Shown one piece after another: positions 25,911-35,323 of a stretch of DNA of 64,000 nucleotides. Each line of letters opens with the position of its first letter. The first letter of the stretch is position 1. A model generated the notes under the pieces. That model ran no database searches. It had not been told where the DNA came from and saw only the letters and a program-made list of their open reading frames with translations. The stretch is from UBA5239 sp031548025 (GTDB lineage Bacteria > Verrucomicrobiota > Lentisphaeria > Victivallales > Victivallaceae): contig JAVBRM010000058.1 in the NCBI GenBank assembly GCA_031548025.1, positions 1 to 64,000 of the forward strand, read 5' to 3'. A program made the translations under genes and the position numbers.

Positions 25911-28886
25911 TTATTGCATGATCAATGGGGTTCTCAGCTGTTTGTGGCTGTTGAAAATCGATTTGCCGTTATAGGTGCTGTGCTCGAATTTTTCCGTACC
26001 GGGGAACAGAGTTCGCCCGAGTTTTACGTCGACATCCGGCTCGGCAACATCCATTTTCAGTTCAGCCAGCGGAATTTTCAGCATCGCACCCCAGCCATCC
26101 GGCAGAGGAGTGAATTTTACTTCCCAGATGCTCTTCCATTTCCGGTCCGCGCCCCAATCGGCGACGGCATAGGTTTCTCCGCCCGGGCCGACCGCATAAT
26201 AATAGGTCTCTTTATCGGAACGGAATACCAATTCAACCCGGTCGTTTTTCGGAAAAACATTCGCTTTTGATTGCGTGTATTTTTCGGGTGAAACCGCATT
26301 GATTCGGACATAAAGATTGGCTTTGTCGCGCATGAAACGGACTTCGGCGGGATACTTGGACGGGATTTCCTGCCGGACCGGGCGCCAATCCGGCTGTACT
26401 TTGAAATCGGCCATGACCAAGGCTTTGAACCAGTGTGGAGAAGTGAAGTCGCTCCATTCGGCGGTAGATTCCTCGACCAGCGGCAGGTAATTCCGATTGA
26501 GCCCGGCGGCATAGGAGTCGAACCGCTTCAGCATCCGCTCGATGATCCGCTTGGATGCCGGGTTCTTGGCAACGGCAGCAGCCTGCTGCAAAAGTTCGCG
26601 GGCCGTTTTCTCGATGCCGGGTTCGACGAAAAGCTTTTCAAAAATAACATTGCCGGAGGAGTGACAGTTGATAAAAAAGTTTTCCTTTTTCCGCTCTTCC
26701 CAGGATTTTTGCAGCAGATCATTGAATCGGCGCATGAGCGGTGCGGTGTCCTGATAAGTTCGCGTAATATAGGTTTCCCGCAGTTTTCGGGGATCTTGGC
26801 CGGGGTCCCACATCAGTCTGGCGATGATCCATTTCTCGGAGGCGTCGGCGTCCCAGTTGACCGGGCGGTCGTCGTAATCGAACATCAATCCTTCGGTATG
26901 GACTTGGTACGGTTTATTATCCGCCAGCGCCCGGTAGTCGGCCGCCGCCGAGTCCGCGAACAGGTTGAATCCATCCGTGTAGTAATAACCGAAACATCCG
27001 AGAAGATTGTCGTAATCGTTCATCCACGCCTTGAATCGCCGGGGCCACATTTTCGACTGTTCCGTATTTTGTTCCAGAATCGGATACATGGTATTGCTGG
27101 TCGGATAGGCCGCGAACTCGGGAACGATCATCGGGTGAATTTTGACCTTCGGCGGTTCGGCGGTAAAAATATACGCATGGGTACCGATTTTCAGGTTGGG
27201 ATAGTCACCGGCCAGTTTGGCGGCAACCTCGTTCAGCATCATGAAATGGCGCGTGGAGAAAAAGAGCGGATCCACCGTACTCCGGGGAGATTTGGGACTG
27301 AGCGTGGAACCATCGGCCAACGTGATCGGCTTCATGCACTCCGGACACGCGCACACTCCCCAGTTATCGCCGATATTGATCGTAAAGCGTTCGATCTTTT
27401 TGCCGGGAACGGACTTGAGCATTTCGCGGGCCTTGGCCGCGATTTTCTCGGGAACTGTCGGGTTCGTATAGCAGGGTTGGAGCCAGCGGTTCGGCTGACG
27501 CCGACCGTCGACCAGCGGATAGATGGTCTGATCTTTATCATTGATCCCCAGAAAATTGGAGATCATGAAGCCTCCATGCCCCAACATGGCCCCCTGCCGC
27601 CACAGCAGATAAGGAAAGCCGCGATCAAACTTGAGCGGTGTATTGACGCCATTCCTGCCGGCCCAATCCTGATGAAAGTACGCCGCCTGATCGTGACCGC
27701 CCGCAAACTGCAATTGACGCACTTTGAAGGCCGGACGCGAACGGAAGTCGGATTCGGAAAATTTGAGATCGGAATTTACCGAGAAAACCGCGGCCATTTC
27801 GGGATTGGGGCGCGGCCAGATGATGTCGCTGTTTTTTTCCAGTAGAGCATACACCCCGAACAGAGTCCCGCGCGGGTCCGCTCCGAAAATGTAGATATTC
27901 TTGCCCGAGCGCCGCACGGCATAACCGTCGGAGTCTTCCAGATATTTCAAGTCGTCTGTAAACTTTTCGGCCCATTTCCGTCCCACAAAAATTTTCTCAT
28001 TGGCTTTGGAGGAAGGAACGGCCAGCAACGGCATTTCCTTACCGCTGATCTGTTCGACCCAATACTGTAATTCACGGGCCGCGCGCATTTCCCGTGGATC
28101 GCTGTTCGCACCGAGGACGATTTCGCCGTCGAAAAGCGGCGCTTCAGACAATTTCCGGGGAGAATTGTCGACTTGCTGCAGTCCGGCCTCCTTTACATCA
28201 ATTTCACGGTATACGGGGATATGGTCGAATGAGGTTTTGTAGAAGAAACGCACATACGCCGCCTTTTCCGGCATGGTCATGACCGGAGCTTTGTGATCGG
28301 GGGTGATGACCCGTTCCAGATGCAGATTCCGGTCCAGAATCAACAATAGGGCTGGACGGCTAGACCCCTTATTCAGACTGTACTTTCCGCCACCGGCTAC
28401 CGGAATGGGATCGCTCAACGCATAGCCGTTGTTGTTGATATGCAGAACGTGTTCCAGCTTCGTATTGTAGGTTTCGCTCCAGCCCGAATAATTGTCGGAA
28501 CCGGCGGCGAAATTCCCGTTGATGAGCCCATTCTCCAGAGTTGTTTTGACCAAGGAGACGTCACTGGCTTCCGGTTTGGCACCGGCATAAATCACCCCGA
28601 AACTCAGTTCGTGGGCATCATGCAAGGTGGAGAACAGATGCCGGTAGGAGTCTTTTTCCGGAACAATCCGCTGCCAGTCGTATTCATAGCAGCCGTCGAC
28701 CGGCAGCTCTCCGCGCTGATTGGAAATGCGTAGGAACCAGCGCGCTCCGGGCTCGGTACATTTCATCTTAAAGGTCAAGTCGTAAGCGGTATCCGGCTCG
28801 ACCTTGAAAGTTTTGATCACCAGTTCTTCCGCCCATAGGCTCAAGGCGAGCACACACACCAATGCCGCTATCCATTTCCGTTTCAT
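25911..28886 (-). CDS. Secreted DUF4838 protein with CBM9-like C-terminus (module B)
   Basis: A 991-residue exported protein, the largest DUF4838 member here. Signal peptide at about 1-19. An extra N-terminal galactose-binding-like region (about 20-230) precedes the GH67-N-like domain (AARELQYWVEQISGKEMPLL, about 265-375), the DUF4838 core with CACPEC near residue 515, and a CBM9-like sandwich (about 840-990). This extra front region sets it apart from the module A copy. The gene starts 2 nt after its upstream neighbour. Probably acts on extracellular polysaccharide; the reaction is unknown. Confidence 0.83.
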   Translation of the reverse strand: MKRKWIAALVCVLALSLWAEELVIKTFKVEPDTAYDLTFKMKCTEPGARWFLRISNQRGELPVDGCYEYDWQRIVPEKDSYRHLFSTLHDAHELSFGVIYAGAKPEASDVSLVKTTLENGLINGNFAAGSDNYSGWSETYNTKLEHVLHINNNGYALSDPIPVAGGGKYSLNKGSSRPALLLILDRNLHLERVITPDHKAPVMTMPEKAAYVRFFYKTSFDHIPVYREIDVKEAGLQQVDNSPRKLSEAPLFDGEIVLGANSDPREMRAARELQYWVEQISGKEMPLLAVPSSKANEKIFVGRKWAEKFTDDLKYLEDSDGYAVRRSGKNIYIFGADPRGTLFGVYALLEKNSDIIWPRPNPEMAAVFSVNSDLKFSESDFRSRPAFKVRQLQFAGGHDQAAYFHQDWAGRNGVNTPLKFDRGFPYLLWRQGAMLGHGGFMISNFLGINDKDQTIYPLVDGRRQPNRWLQPCYTNPTVPEKIAAKAREMLKSVPGKKIERFTINIGDNWGVCACPECMKPITLADGSTLSPKSPRSTVDPLFFSTRHFMMLNEVAAKLAGDYPNLKIGTHAYIFTAEPPKVKIHPMIVPEFAAYPTSNTMYPILEQNTEQSKMWPRRFKAWMNDYDNLLGCFGYYYTDGFNLFADSAAADYRALADNKPYQVHTEGLMFDYDDRPVNWDADASEKWIIARLMWDPGQDPRKLRETYITRTYQDTAPLMRRFNDLLQKSWEERKKENFFINCHSSGNVIFEKLFVEPGIEKTARELLQQAAAVAKNPASKRIIERMLKRFDSYAAGLNRNYLPLVEESTAEWSDFTSPHWFKALVMADFKVQPDWRPVRQEIPSKYPAEVRFMRDKANLYVRINAVSPEKYTQSKANVFPKNDRVELVFRSDKETYYYAVGPGGETYAVADWGADRKWKSIWEVKFTPLPDGWGAMLKIPLAELKMDVAEPDVDVKLGRTLFPGTEKFEHSTYNGKSIFNSHKQLRTPLIMQ

Positions 28887-28888
28887 GA

Positions 28889-30352
28889 TTACCTCAAACC
28901 GATGAGCTTATTTTCCAGATATTCCTGTCGCAATCCGGCAACCAAATGTCCGAATTCCATCCAATCCGGGACAAATTTTTCGAACAATTCCCCGACCTGT
29001 TTTTCCGTAAGCTTATCCGTTCCGGCCAATAACTTCCCAGCCTCATCGAGCCGGGCAATCGCCCCTTTCACGGAAGTTTCGAAAAATTCCGGGTCACCGA
29101 CCTCCCGGTCGGTCCAGAACGTCACCAATTCCTGTTTGCATTTGTTGTAACTGGCCCACGCGCGGCGGACAATGCGCGTTCTGATTTCCAACGCTTGCTC
29201 CGACGTCGGCTGCTGCCAGTTGATCTGTCCCCAGGCCCCGGTTTCATGGACCCGTCCCCCCCAGGAAAAACCGCCCGCCGGCGACCACCGGATCAAGCTG
29301 AAACGCCACGGCTTGCCATCCAGCGGCAGTTTGTCGTAAAGTGCTTCCCATGGGATAAACGCATAGCAACCGATCTGGTCTTTGACCACTACAACCTCGG
29401 TTTTCAGAGAACTTCCCAGATAGCGGTAATGGCTGTGCGCGGAGTTCCAGTCGAAGACATCCGTTTTTCCCGACGGCAGCCGGGTCAGCCATTGGTAATA
29501 AGTTTCGCCCTCCGGTCCGGGGGTGAAAAATACCTCCAGTGAACCGATGGTTTTGTCGTTCAACATGCGATCCTCAATTTCTGATTCGCCCAGCAGGAAA
29601 AAGATGTGCCAGCCCCGGGCGTCGTACACCATGTAAAACGCGGTGTTCCCAGCGTAATAATCCTTCCGCGTATTGCCGCTGCCGGCGCTATCCCGTCCGG
29701 CTGTAATATCGGCAAAAAGCATTGCCGCCGACTGACGGTTGTACTCCTCAAAACGTCCCTCGCGAGCGCTTTGATCCTCGAGCAGATTTGAATGAAACCA
29801 GCCGCCCGCCCCTGAGGGCGCATCTTTCACATAACGGCAGTTGTAGACCTTGGTTTTGCGGTTATGCATGGCGTCGGCCATCGCGATTATGGATTGGGCG
29901 CTTTCGTCTCGTCCCAGGCTGATCATCTGGGCGGCGGCGGCATTCAGTGCCGCGTATTCACCGGCGGCGGGCAGCTTAAGTTGCGCCGCCTGTTCTTTCA
30001 ATTCCTGCGAGCTCAGCGGCGCTTGCAAAGCCCGGGAAAACACAAAAGCCTGAAAACGGCTTCCGGTCTCCAGTGATCGATCGGAATAAATGGCGTCGAG
30101 CTTTTTCACGGCTTCGGCATTGTTTCCGGAGCCGGCCTCGATCACGGCCTCCAGAAACTGCAATTCCAGTTTCTCCGCCGGTTTTTTGGCCGCCTTGGCG
30201 GCTTCTTCGGCATATTTGCGCGCTTTCTCAAAATCTTTTTCGATAATGGCCGATTTCAGGTAGAATATGCTGCCGTTAAAACCGCGCGGAACATTGACCG
30301 CCGAAGCGATCATTGCAAGACAACAGAATACGGCAATTAAACAATATTTCAT
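28889..30352 (-). CDS. Secreted protein with TPR-like and CBM9-like regions (module B)
   Basis: A 487-residue exported protein. Signal peptide about 1-18 (MKYCLIAVFCCLAMIASA). Residues about 30-180 are helical repeats (YAEEAAKAAKKPAEKLELQF), about 190-385 a CBM9-like sandwich with AFYMVYDARGWHIFFLLGE and ETYYQWLTR, and the C-terminal 90 residues are helical. It overlaps the GH123-like gene upstream by 4 nt. A combination of helical repeats with CBM9 suggests a binding or scaffolding protein instead of an enzyme (inference). Confidence 0.75.
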   Translation of the reverse strand: MKYCLIAVFCCLAMIASAVNVPRGFNGSIFYLKSAIIEKDFEKARKYAEEAAKAAKKPAEKLELQFLEAVIEAGSGNNAEAVKKLDAIYSDRSLETGSRFQAFVFSRALQAPLSSQELKEQAAQLKLPAAGEYAALNAAAAQMISLGRDESAQSIIAMADAMHNRKTKVYNCRYVKDAPSGAGGWFHSNLLEDQSAREGRFEEYNRQSAAMLFADITAGRDSAGSGNTRKDYYAGNTAFYMVYDARGWHIFFLLGESEIEDRMLNDKTIGSLEVFFTPGPEGETYYQWLTRLPSGKTDVFDWNSAHSHYRYLGSSLKTEVVVVKDQIGCYAFIPWEALYDKLPLDGKPWRFSLIRWSPAGGFSWGGRVHETGAWGQINWQQPTSEQALEIRTRIVRRAWASYNKCKQELVTFWTDREVGDPEFFETSVKGAIARLDEAGKLLAGTDKLTEKQVGELFEKFVPDWMEFGHLVAGLRQEYLENKLIGLR

Positions 30353-32160
30353 TTTTTCTCTCCAGTCAGGGCATTGTCGATTTTCAGGATATGATTGATC
30401 ATTTCCATGCGCATAGTGTTCAAGTCAACGTTTTTTTCGTCCATCAAGGCAAGCCACTGCAGGGCTTTCCGACCGGTGTAGACGATGTCAGGGTTTCGGG
30501 ATGTCATGGCCTCGGCGGCAAGCTGCCGCAGCTTGGTGGCGTAACGGATATCGTCGACGCCCTCCCGGAACCCCTCCCAGGCGATGGTGTCAATTACGTT
30601 GTCGCGCGTCGGATATACCAGATTGAAAGTGCGAAAACCGTCCGTGGCGAAATCGTTCCAGATGTTGTTCACGGCTTCGTAATATTTGTAATTGCATGTT
30701 CCGTCAAGATCTGTTTTATAAGGAATCATACCGTGGGTACGCCGGATGAAATCAGGATTTTCCGGACCGGTGTGGGGCGCGGCGTAAATCGTGACCTTGC
30801 TGCCCATAGCGTGCCATTGCCGAACTGCCGCGGGGGTGACAGAGCCGCCATAATTACTGAAATCCTGATTGTAACCGGCGGGAACCAGGTGCTTGTCCTT
30901 GCTGGTCTGGATTACTTTTATTCCCTTGCCATGGATATATTTCCAGCCTTCCCGCTGTCCTTTCAGAATTGCGACAGAGGGTTCGTCCCAGCCGATACCG
31001 TACAGATTGCCGTGACCGAACACCTTCTGAAAAGTCTCATAGTCTTTGTCAACCCGGCTCGTGAAATTCTGCCAGGCGTCGGGCTTGCGCGCTTCCGGCT
31101 TCTGAACCATGGCATACCAGTCCGTAATCGAGATTCCTCCGAAAATCACATCCGTTTTCAGCGGACTTTCCCGGACCAATTCAAGGGCTCGAACGATGGT
31201 TTCGTCGTTTTTCTGGTGCCGTCCCCGGGGACGAACCAGAGGATAGTCGCAACCATGCTCGTGCATATTCACATACTCGGCGGCAATCTTGCGCTCCGCT
31301 TTTTTCCAGTCGTTGCCGTTCAGGGCAAGCCGTTCGGCAAGATCGGTGTCGTTATACAGTGAAACATAGAATTTCGCATTCAAATCATAATAAGCCGCCG
31401 GTTCGGGCAGGGAAAACGGCAGTACCCTCAACTTGACATTTACAGTTCCTTCCTTTCGGTCACCGGCCAGCAGGCTGATTTCTCCACTGTAGTTACCGGG
31501 GGCGGTATCGTCGGGGACTTTCACCGTCAGCCAGAACTGCTTGCCGTAACCGGCCATCAAGGTTACCGGTTGGAGCTTCGCGGCGTCGGACACCGGCATA
31601 TTGTCATGGCTGAAATAGCCGGGATCGTTCCTGGAAGCATAGCTGATCCAGCGGTATTCGCTCTTGCCGGGAAAATCCACGCGCAGATAGTTGTCTTTGG
31701 TACGCTGATCGACCTTGACCAAAGTTTCGTCGTTCAACAGCAGTTCCGGCACCAGCTCCTTCATGGTCGGGTCGGCGAAATAACTGCTCCAGGCTGTTCC
31801 GCCCTGATACCAGCATTTCACCACCCGAAGCTTGAGATTGTCTTTGGAAATGACGCCATCCGGACTGTGGAGGTCGGAAACTTCCAGACGCAGACTGTCG
31901 ATATCCCGGCGGGAAAACAGCATGAACGACGCCGGTTCGAACTCTCCTTTGGCCGCGATCATGCTCAGTTGACCTCCGGGTTTGCCCCCCTCTGGAATAC
32001 GGTCCGGCAAATATTTATTCGAACTGAGTGGCGGTACGGTATAACTGACAATCGCTTCCGGCCCGGGGGGCAGTGATTCCAGAACCCCGGCCATTACCAT
32101 CCCCTGCAAGAGGCCGAACGCCAGTGCAGCGGCAATGCAGTGTTTATTACAATATTTCAT
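30349..32160 (-). CDS. Secreted GH123-like glycoside hydrolase (DUF4091 type) (module B)
   Basis: A 603-residue exported enzyme. Signal peptide about 1-24. An N-terminal beta domain (about 30-250) precedes a TIM-barrel domain of the GH123/DUF4091 group. The likely catalytic pair is D392-E393 in YGIGWDEPS, matching the acidic pair used in substrate-assisted cleavage by GH123 beta-N-acetylgalactosaminidases. This suggests the module B substrate contains N-acetylated hexosamine (inference; DUF4091 members vary). It follows the pseudopilin gene by 15 nt and overlaps the next gene by 4 nt. Confidence 0.82.
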   Translation of the reverse strand: MKYCNKHCIAAALAFGLLQGMVMAGVLESLPPGPEAIVSYTVPPLSSNKYLPDRIPEGGKPGGQLSMIAAKGEFEPASFMLFSRRDIDSLRLEVSDLHSPDGVISKDNLKLRVVKCWYQGGTAWSSYFADPTMKELVPELLLNDETLVKVDQRTKDNYLRVDFPGKSEYRWISYASRNDPGYFSHDNMPVSDAAKLQPVTLMAGYGKQFWLTVKVPDDTAPGNYSGEISLLAGDRKEGTVNVKLRVLPFSLPEPAAYYDLNAKFYVSLYNDTDLAERLALNGNDWKKAERKIAAEYVNMHEHGCDYPLVRPRGRHQKNDETIVRALELVRESPLKTDVIFGGISITDWYAMVQKPEARKPDAWQNFTSRVDKDYETFQKVFGHGNLYGIGWDEPSVAILKGQREGWKYIHGKGIKVIQTSKDKHLVPAGYNQDFSNYGGSVTPAAVRQWHAMGSKVTIYAAPHTGPENPDFIRRTHGMIPYKTDLDGTCNYKYYEAVNNIWNDFATDGFRTFNLVYPTRDNVIDTIAWEGFREGVDDIRYATKLRQLAAEAMTSRNPDIVYTGRKALQWLALMDEKNVDLNTMRMEMINHILKIDNALTGEKK

Positions 32161-32175
32161 CTCATTTCTCCTGAA

Positions 32176-32844
32176 TTATTTCACATAAAGCCATTGTCCG
32201 GTTCCCGACGGATAGGTCGTGACCGCGATGAACGGAATGATTTCGGATACCGCAAATACCGGGCTCATCGACGATACATGCCCATCCGCGAACAGGATGG
32301 CGGCCGTTTTCAGATGGGGATATCCGATCGTTCCGGTATTGGGATCAAACAAAGACAAGGTAAATTTATTGAGGTCACACCTGAAGCCGGTTCCCCAGGA
32401 ATCGATGTGTTTATCTGCCCGCAACAAGGTTTCGGCTACCCGCTTGATGCGGCTGATCTTATTCACCGGAAGCTGTGGGCAAAGATCACCGTTTCCAATA
32501 TAACTGTGGGTTAGAGAAGTTTTCGCGTTACTTTTTTTGGTGACATCCGTAAGCTGCGACAGCGTCGAAGGACACCATAATTTGGGCTGTGTCTTGACAT
32601 CAATGTTCAGTAAGTCGGGCCAGTAGGTTTTTTTGGCGTCGTCATAATAGGCCGGACAAAAATAATCATCGCTTTCACTGGAGTAAAAACTCTCATACGT
32701 TCCGATCTGTTTCAGATTGTTCATGCACGATGTTTTTCTGCCTTGTTCCCTCGCCCGGCTCAACGCAGGCAACAGCATGGCAGCCAGAATGGCGATGATT
32801 GCGATCACCACCAGAAGTTCAATAAGTGTAAAATTTCGCCTCAT
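32176..32844 (-). CDS. Pseudopilin-like protein (module B)
   Basis: A 222-residue protein with a very short head: MRRN before FTLIELLVVIAIIAILAAML, so Asn stands where Gly is expected at -1. Glu at +5 is present. The C-terminal H-X9-DG motif is HLKTAAILFADG. It is the second gene of the operon, one base after the GntR gene, and ahead of the GH123-like gene, so the pseudopilin is made before the secreted enzymes. Presumed envelope-anchored by its helix. Confidence 0.88.
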   Translation of the reverse strand: MRRNFTLIELLVVIAIIAILAAMLLPALSRAREQGRKTSCMNNLKQIGTYESFYSSESDDYFCPAYYDDAKKTYWPDLLNIDVKTQPKLWCPSTLSQLTDVTKKSNAKTSLTHSYIGNGDLCPQLPVNKISRIKRVAETLLRADKHIDSWGTGFRCDLNKFTLSLFDPNTGTIGYPHLKTAAILFADGHVSSMSPVFAVSEIIPFIAVTTYPSGTGQWLYVK

Positions 32845-32845
32845 C

Positions 32846-33847
32846 CTAAACTCCTTTTTCTATGGTATTGATTAAACGGGTTACCGCGTGAGCGATGTTA
32901 TCTTTGCCGAAAAGCTCCAACTGGATTTTTTCATCAAAAAATACTGAATCGTAAGGATCGATATTTCTCTGGGTCGAAACCAATACATAGGGGCGTACCG
33001 CCGGTTTTTTCAACAGACAATATTTAATATAGCCGACACAAGGCTCACCATAAACAAAAATAACGTCAGGTTGGTTCCGAAAAAGCTCACCACATTCCTG
33101 AAAACCGTCCGCCCGGCAGGGATAAATAAGTTTCTCGCTCGACCCGGGACTGAGAGTCCGTACCGCCCGCGTAAATCCGCGGTGTGTTTGCTCGTCGGAA
33201 GCACAGCGCGGCTCACCACCCAGCAAAGCGCCGATCTTTTTCCCGGCAAAGGGCCGCAGATACTTGAGCATGCTCTCATAGAACAGGTTTTCCAGATCAA
33301 TCCGCTCCTGCGGATGTTTCTCCGAAATATTGTAGTTTCCCAGAACCATATACGGAAGATTGAACGGCTCGATTTTCTTCAACAATGCATCATCCACAAC
33401 TCCCGAAAACAGGATTCCGTCAAACTGCCTATTCTGGCGCAAATACTCGTCCAGTTCCACGCCATGATCGAAATTCGAATGCAGTCGAACGTCATATCCC
33501 AGGAGAGAAGCGGCATTGTACACATTGGAAATCGTACGCCCGCTGGCCATGGGATTGGATTTTTGCACATAAAAACACAATCGGTAGAAACGTCCGGCTT
33601 GCAGCAGCGGGTTGACGAATATGCCCCGCTTGGTTTCCGCATACACGTAATTCATGACCGCCAGACGAGATATCGCATAATGGGCGACTTTGCGCCCCAC
33701 ACCGTATTCTTCGGCTATTTCGCGCACACTTGGCAGCTTACTCCCCGGCCGGTAAACTCCGTCATGAATTTTCTGGACGAAATCATTGACCACAGTTTTA
33801 TACTGAGGACAGTTTTCCGTTTCTTTGACCTTCTGCTTTTCGATCAT
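32846..33847 (-). CDS. GntR-type regulator with LacI-like sensor domain (module B)
   Basis: A 333-residue regulator. N-terminal winged helix (about 18-85: SKLPSVREIAEEYGVGRKVAHYAISRL) is of the GntR type; about 90-325 resemble a periplasmic-binding-protein-like sugar sensor as in LacI/PurR. It is the first gene of the module B operon (the pseudopilin starts 1 nt after it) so it probably autoregulates the whole operon. No clear ribosome-binding site precedes the ATG. Two direct repeats lie between promoter and start. Confidence 0.88.
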   Translation of the reverse strand: MIEKQKVKETENCPQYKTVVNDFVQKIHDGVYRPGSKLPSVREIAEEYGVGRKVAHYAISRLAVMNYVYAETKRGIFVNPLLQAGRFYRLCFYVQKSNPMASGRTISNVYNAASLLGYDVRLHSNFDHGVELDEYLRQNRQFDGILFSGVVDDALLKKIEPFNLPYMVLGNYNISEKHPQERIDLENLFYESMLKYLRPFAGKKIGALLGGEPRCASDEQTHRGFTRAVRTLSPGSSEKLIYPCRADGFQECGELFRNQPDVIFVYGEPCVGYIKYCLLKKPAVRPYVLVSTQRNIDPYDSVFFDEKIQLELFGKDNIAHAVTRLINTIEKGV

Positions 33848-33858
33848 GATTCAATAAT

Positions 33859-33891
33859 GGTGACAGTTGAATTAAAATTTTGGCGACAGTT
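33859..33891 (-). promoter_or_regulatory. Candidate GntR operator: paired direct repeats
   Basis: GGTGACAGTT (33859-33868) and GGCGACAGTT (33882-33891) on the plus strand repeat with one mismatch, 23 bp apart, just downstream of the predicted minus-strand -10. Placement between promoter and the first codon of the GntR gene fits repressor binding. Confidence 0.45.
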
Positions 33892-33893
33892 CT

Positions 33894-33922
33894 ATTATAA
33901 CACTACCGTCATCAAAAAGCAA
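33894..33922 (-). promoter_or_regulatory. Putative module B promoter
   Basis: On the minus strand TTGCTT (33922-33917), a 17-nt spacer and TATAAT (33899-33894). The predicted transcript starts about 40 nt before the GntR ATG. Confidence 0.5.
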
Positions 33923-33999
33923 CTGCACCAAATGAAATAATCCATATTTTTGGATCAATTCGGGTTTTTCCTCAACTCCGTCAATAAGCTGTCGCAGGA

Positions 34000-34128
34000 T
34001 CAGAGCATGGCGTATATGTCCTTGTCTCCGTCGAACTGGCGAATGTATTCAACATTACGGCAAGCTTGATTTTTCAAATCCCATGCCCACTTTTCGAAAG
34101 TGCGCCCGGAAAAGTTGATATGATTTTT
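34000..34128 (-). pseudogene. Possible 3' remnant of a lost gene
   Basis: A 42-codon minus-strand frame without a usable start, ending in TGA at 34000-34002. The peptide (key residues FSGRTFEKWAWDLKNQ, then EYIRQFDGDKD) has natural protein composition with Trp, Cys and Phe and does not look like random intergenic translation. It is closed upstream by a TAA. I do not recognise the family. It occupies most of the 397-bp gap between the divergent GntR and LacI genes; the rest of the gap holds their promoters. Confidence 0.3.
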
Positions 34129-34139
34129 TTAAAAGGCTA

Positions 34140-34168
34140 TTGATTTTTTCGGGACTTGGTGTTATAAT
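34140..34168 (+). promoter_or_regulatory. Putative module C (LacI gene) promoter
   Basis: TTGATT (34140-34145), 17-nt spacer, TATAAT (34163-34168); 76 nt before the LacI start. Confidence 0.55.
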
Positions 34169-34169
34169 T

Positions 34170-34187
34170 TGATTTGACATCAAATCA
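34170..34187 (+). promoter_or_regulatory. Candidate LacI-type operator
   Basis: Perfect inverted repeat TGATTTG-ACAT-CAAATCA immediately downstream of the -10, covering the expected transcription start. Position and symmetry suit autorepression by the LacI-family product encoded next. Confidence 0.5.
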
Positions 34188-34244
34188 TCGCAATTGCACA
34201 AATAGGTACGACGATAGATTGGACGTTAAATCAGGAAAAACTGA

Positions 34245-35300
34245 ATGAGAATCACAATTAAGACAATTGCGGAAAAGATCAACATTTCCAATCAGGCCGT
34301 ATCGGCGGTTTTGAACGGCAAAACCAATTGCCGGGTCTCACAGGAAAAGCGGGAGCTGATCCTGAATACCGCCAGGGAAATGGGGTATACCTCCAGTGTC
34401 AGTGCTCAAATCATCCGCGGCAAAACCACGAAAACCACCGCCATGTTATTCAGTAGCCCTTATGCACAGAATGAAGAACATCTGACCCGGATGGCCTGGA
34501 AGTTGATGAACCGTTTTAACCTGGCCGGCTACGGTTGCCTCTATGCCCTGGCCCGGAAAAATATAGACGATAACCTGAAGATCGTCAAAGATTTGATTTC
34601 CCGGGGTGTGACCGTATTTGTTTTCATCGGTTCACCAACCGGCCGGAACGAATTGGAGGCACTGATTCAGAGTTATAAATACACAGTGGTTTTCTATGGT
34701 ACCGACGCGGCCCGCCGTTATGTCAATTCCAGTTTTGACGATGCCTTGAAAACAATTATAGATCATTTCTTTGCCCGCGGGTATTCCCGGCTTCAAACCC
34801 TTTTTGGGAAAGCCCGAATTTTCGATCTGTATAAAATATTTCCGGATATGACGCCGGAAGAAGTGAACCGGCGTTATGTTTGCGAAAATCAAATGCTGAA
34901 AATCTGGAACCAGGGCCTCGATGAACTGATCGCCGTAGGATATCAGGGAACCGCCGGCCTGCTGAGCGAAAAACCGGATACTCAGGCGATCTTTTATCAT
35001 TCGGATGCTCTCGCGCTCGGCGGGGCTCAGTACCTGATCGAACACGGGTACCGTATCGGTGAAGACATTCTGATTGCGGGGATCAACAACACGGTGGCCA
35101 TCCGCAACCACGCATTTCCGATCTCATCGGTGGAACACGACATCGCCAGGATTACCGATTGTATTTTCGAAGAAGTCTTCCGGGAAGACGAATGCCGGAT
35201 TGTAATCCCGGCGAAAGCCCATATCCGCGATCGTATCGATTACACCAAATATATACTCGATCAGGGTGAGAAATCAACCACAGGGAATAATGAAAATTAA
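34245..35300 (+). CDS. LacI family transcriptional regulator (module C)
   Basis: A 351-residue regulator with an N-terminal LacI helix-turn-helix and hinge (about 3-60: TIKTIAEKINISNQAVSAVLNG) and a periplasmic-binding-like effector domain (about 62-335). The recognition helix has Q-A-V-S-A-V, close to the consensus. It precedes the module C pseudopilin by 23 nt on the same strand, so the operon includes its own regulator. The inverted repeat at 34170 is a likely binding site. Confidence 0.92.
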   Translation: MRITIKTIAEKINISNQAVSAVLNGKTNCRVSQEKRELILNTAREMGYTSSVSAQIIRGKTTKTTAMLFSSPYAQNEEHLTRMAWKLMNRFNLAGYGCLYALARKNIDDNLKIVKDLISRGVTVFVFIGSPTGRNELEALIQSYKYTVVFYGTDAARRYVNSSFDDALKTIIDHFFARGYSRLQTLFGKARIFDLYKIFPDMTPEEVNRRYVCENQMLKIWNQGLDELIAVGYQGTAGLLSEKPDTQAIFYHSDALALGGAQYLIEHGYRIGEDILIAGINNTVAIRNHAFPISSVEHDIARITDCIFEEVFREDECRIVIPAKAHIRDRIDYTKYILDQGEKSTTGNNEN

Positions 35301-35323
35301 TAAAAATAACCAGGAGTCCAAAA

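Noticed and set aside
26433..27845. 470-codon open frame opposite the module B DUF4838 gene
   Set aside because: Antisense shadow; no domain, no ribosome-binding site and no operon logic.
33848..34244. Insertion sequence in the B-C gap
   Set aside because: No terminal inverted repeats, target duplication or transposase motif; only a short gene remnant and two promoters are seen.
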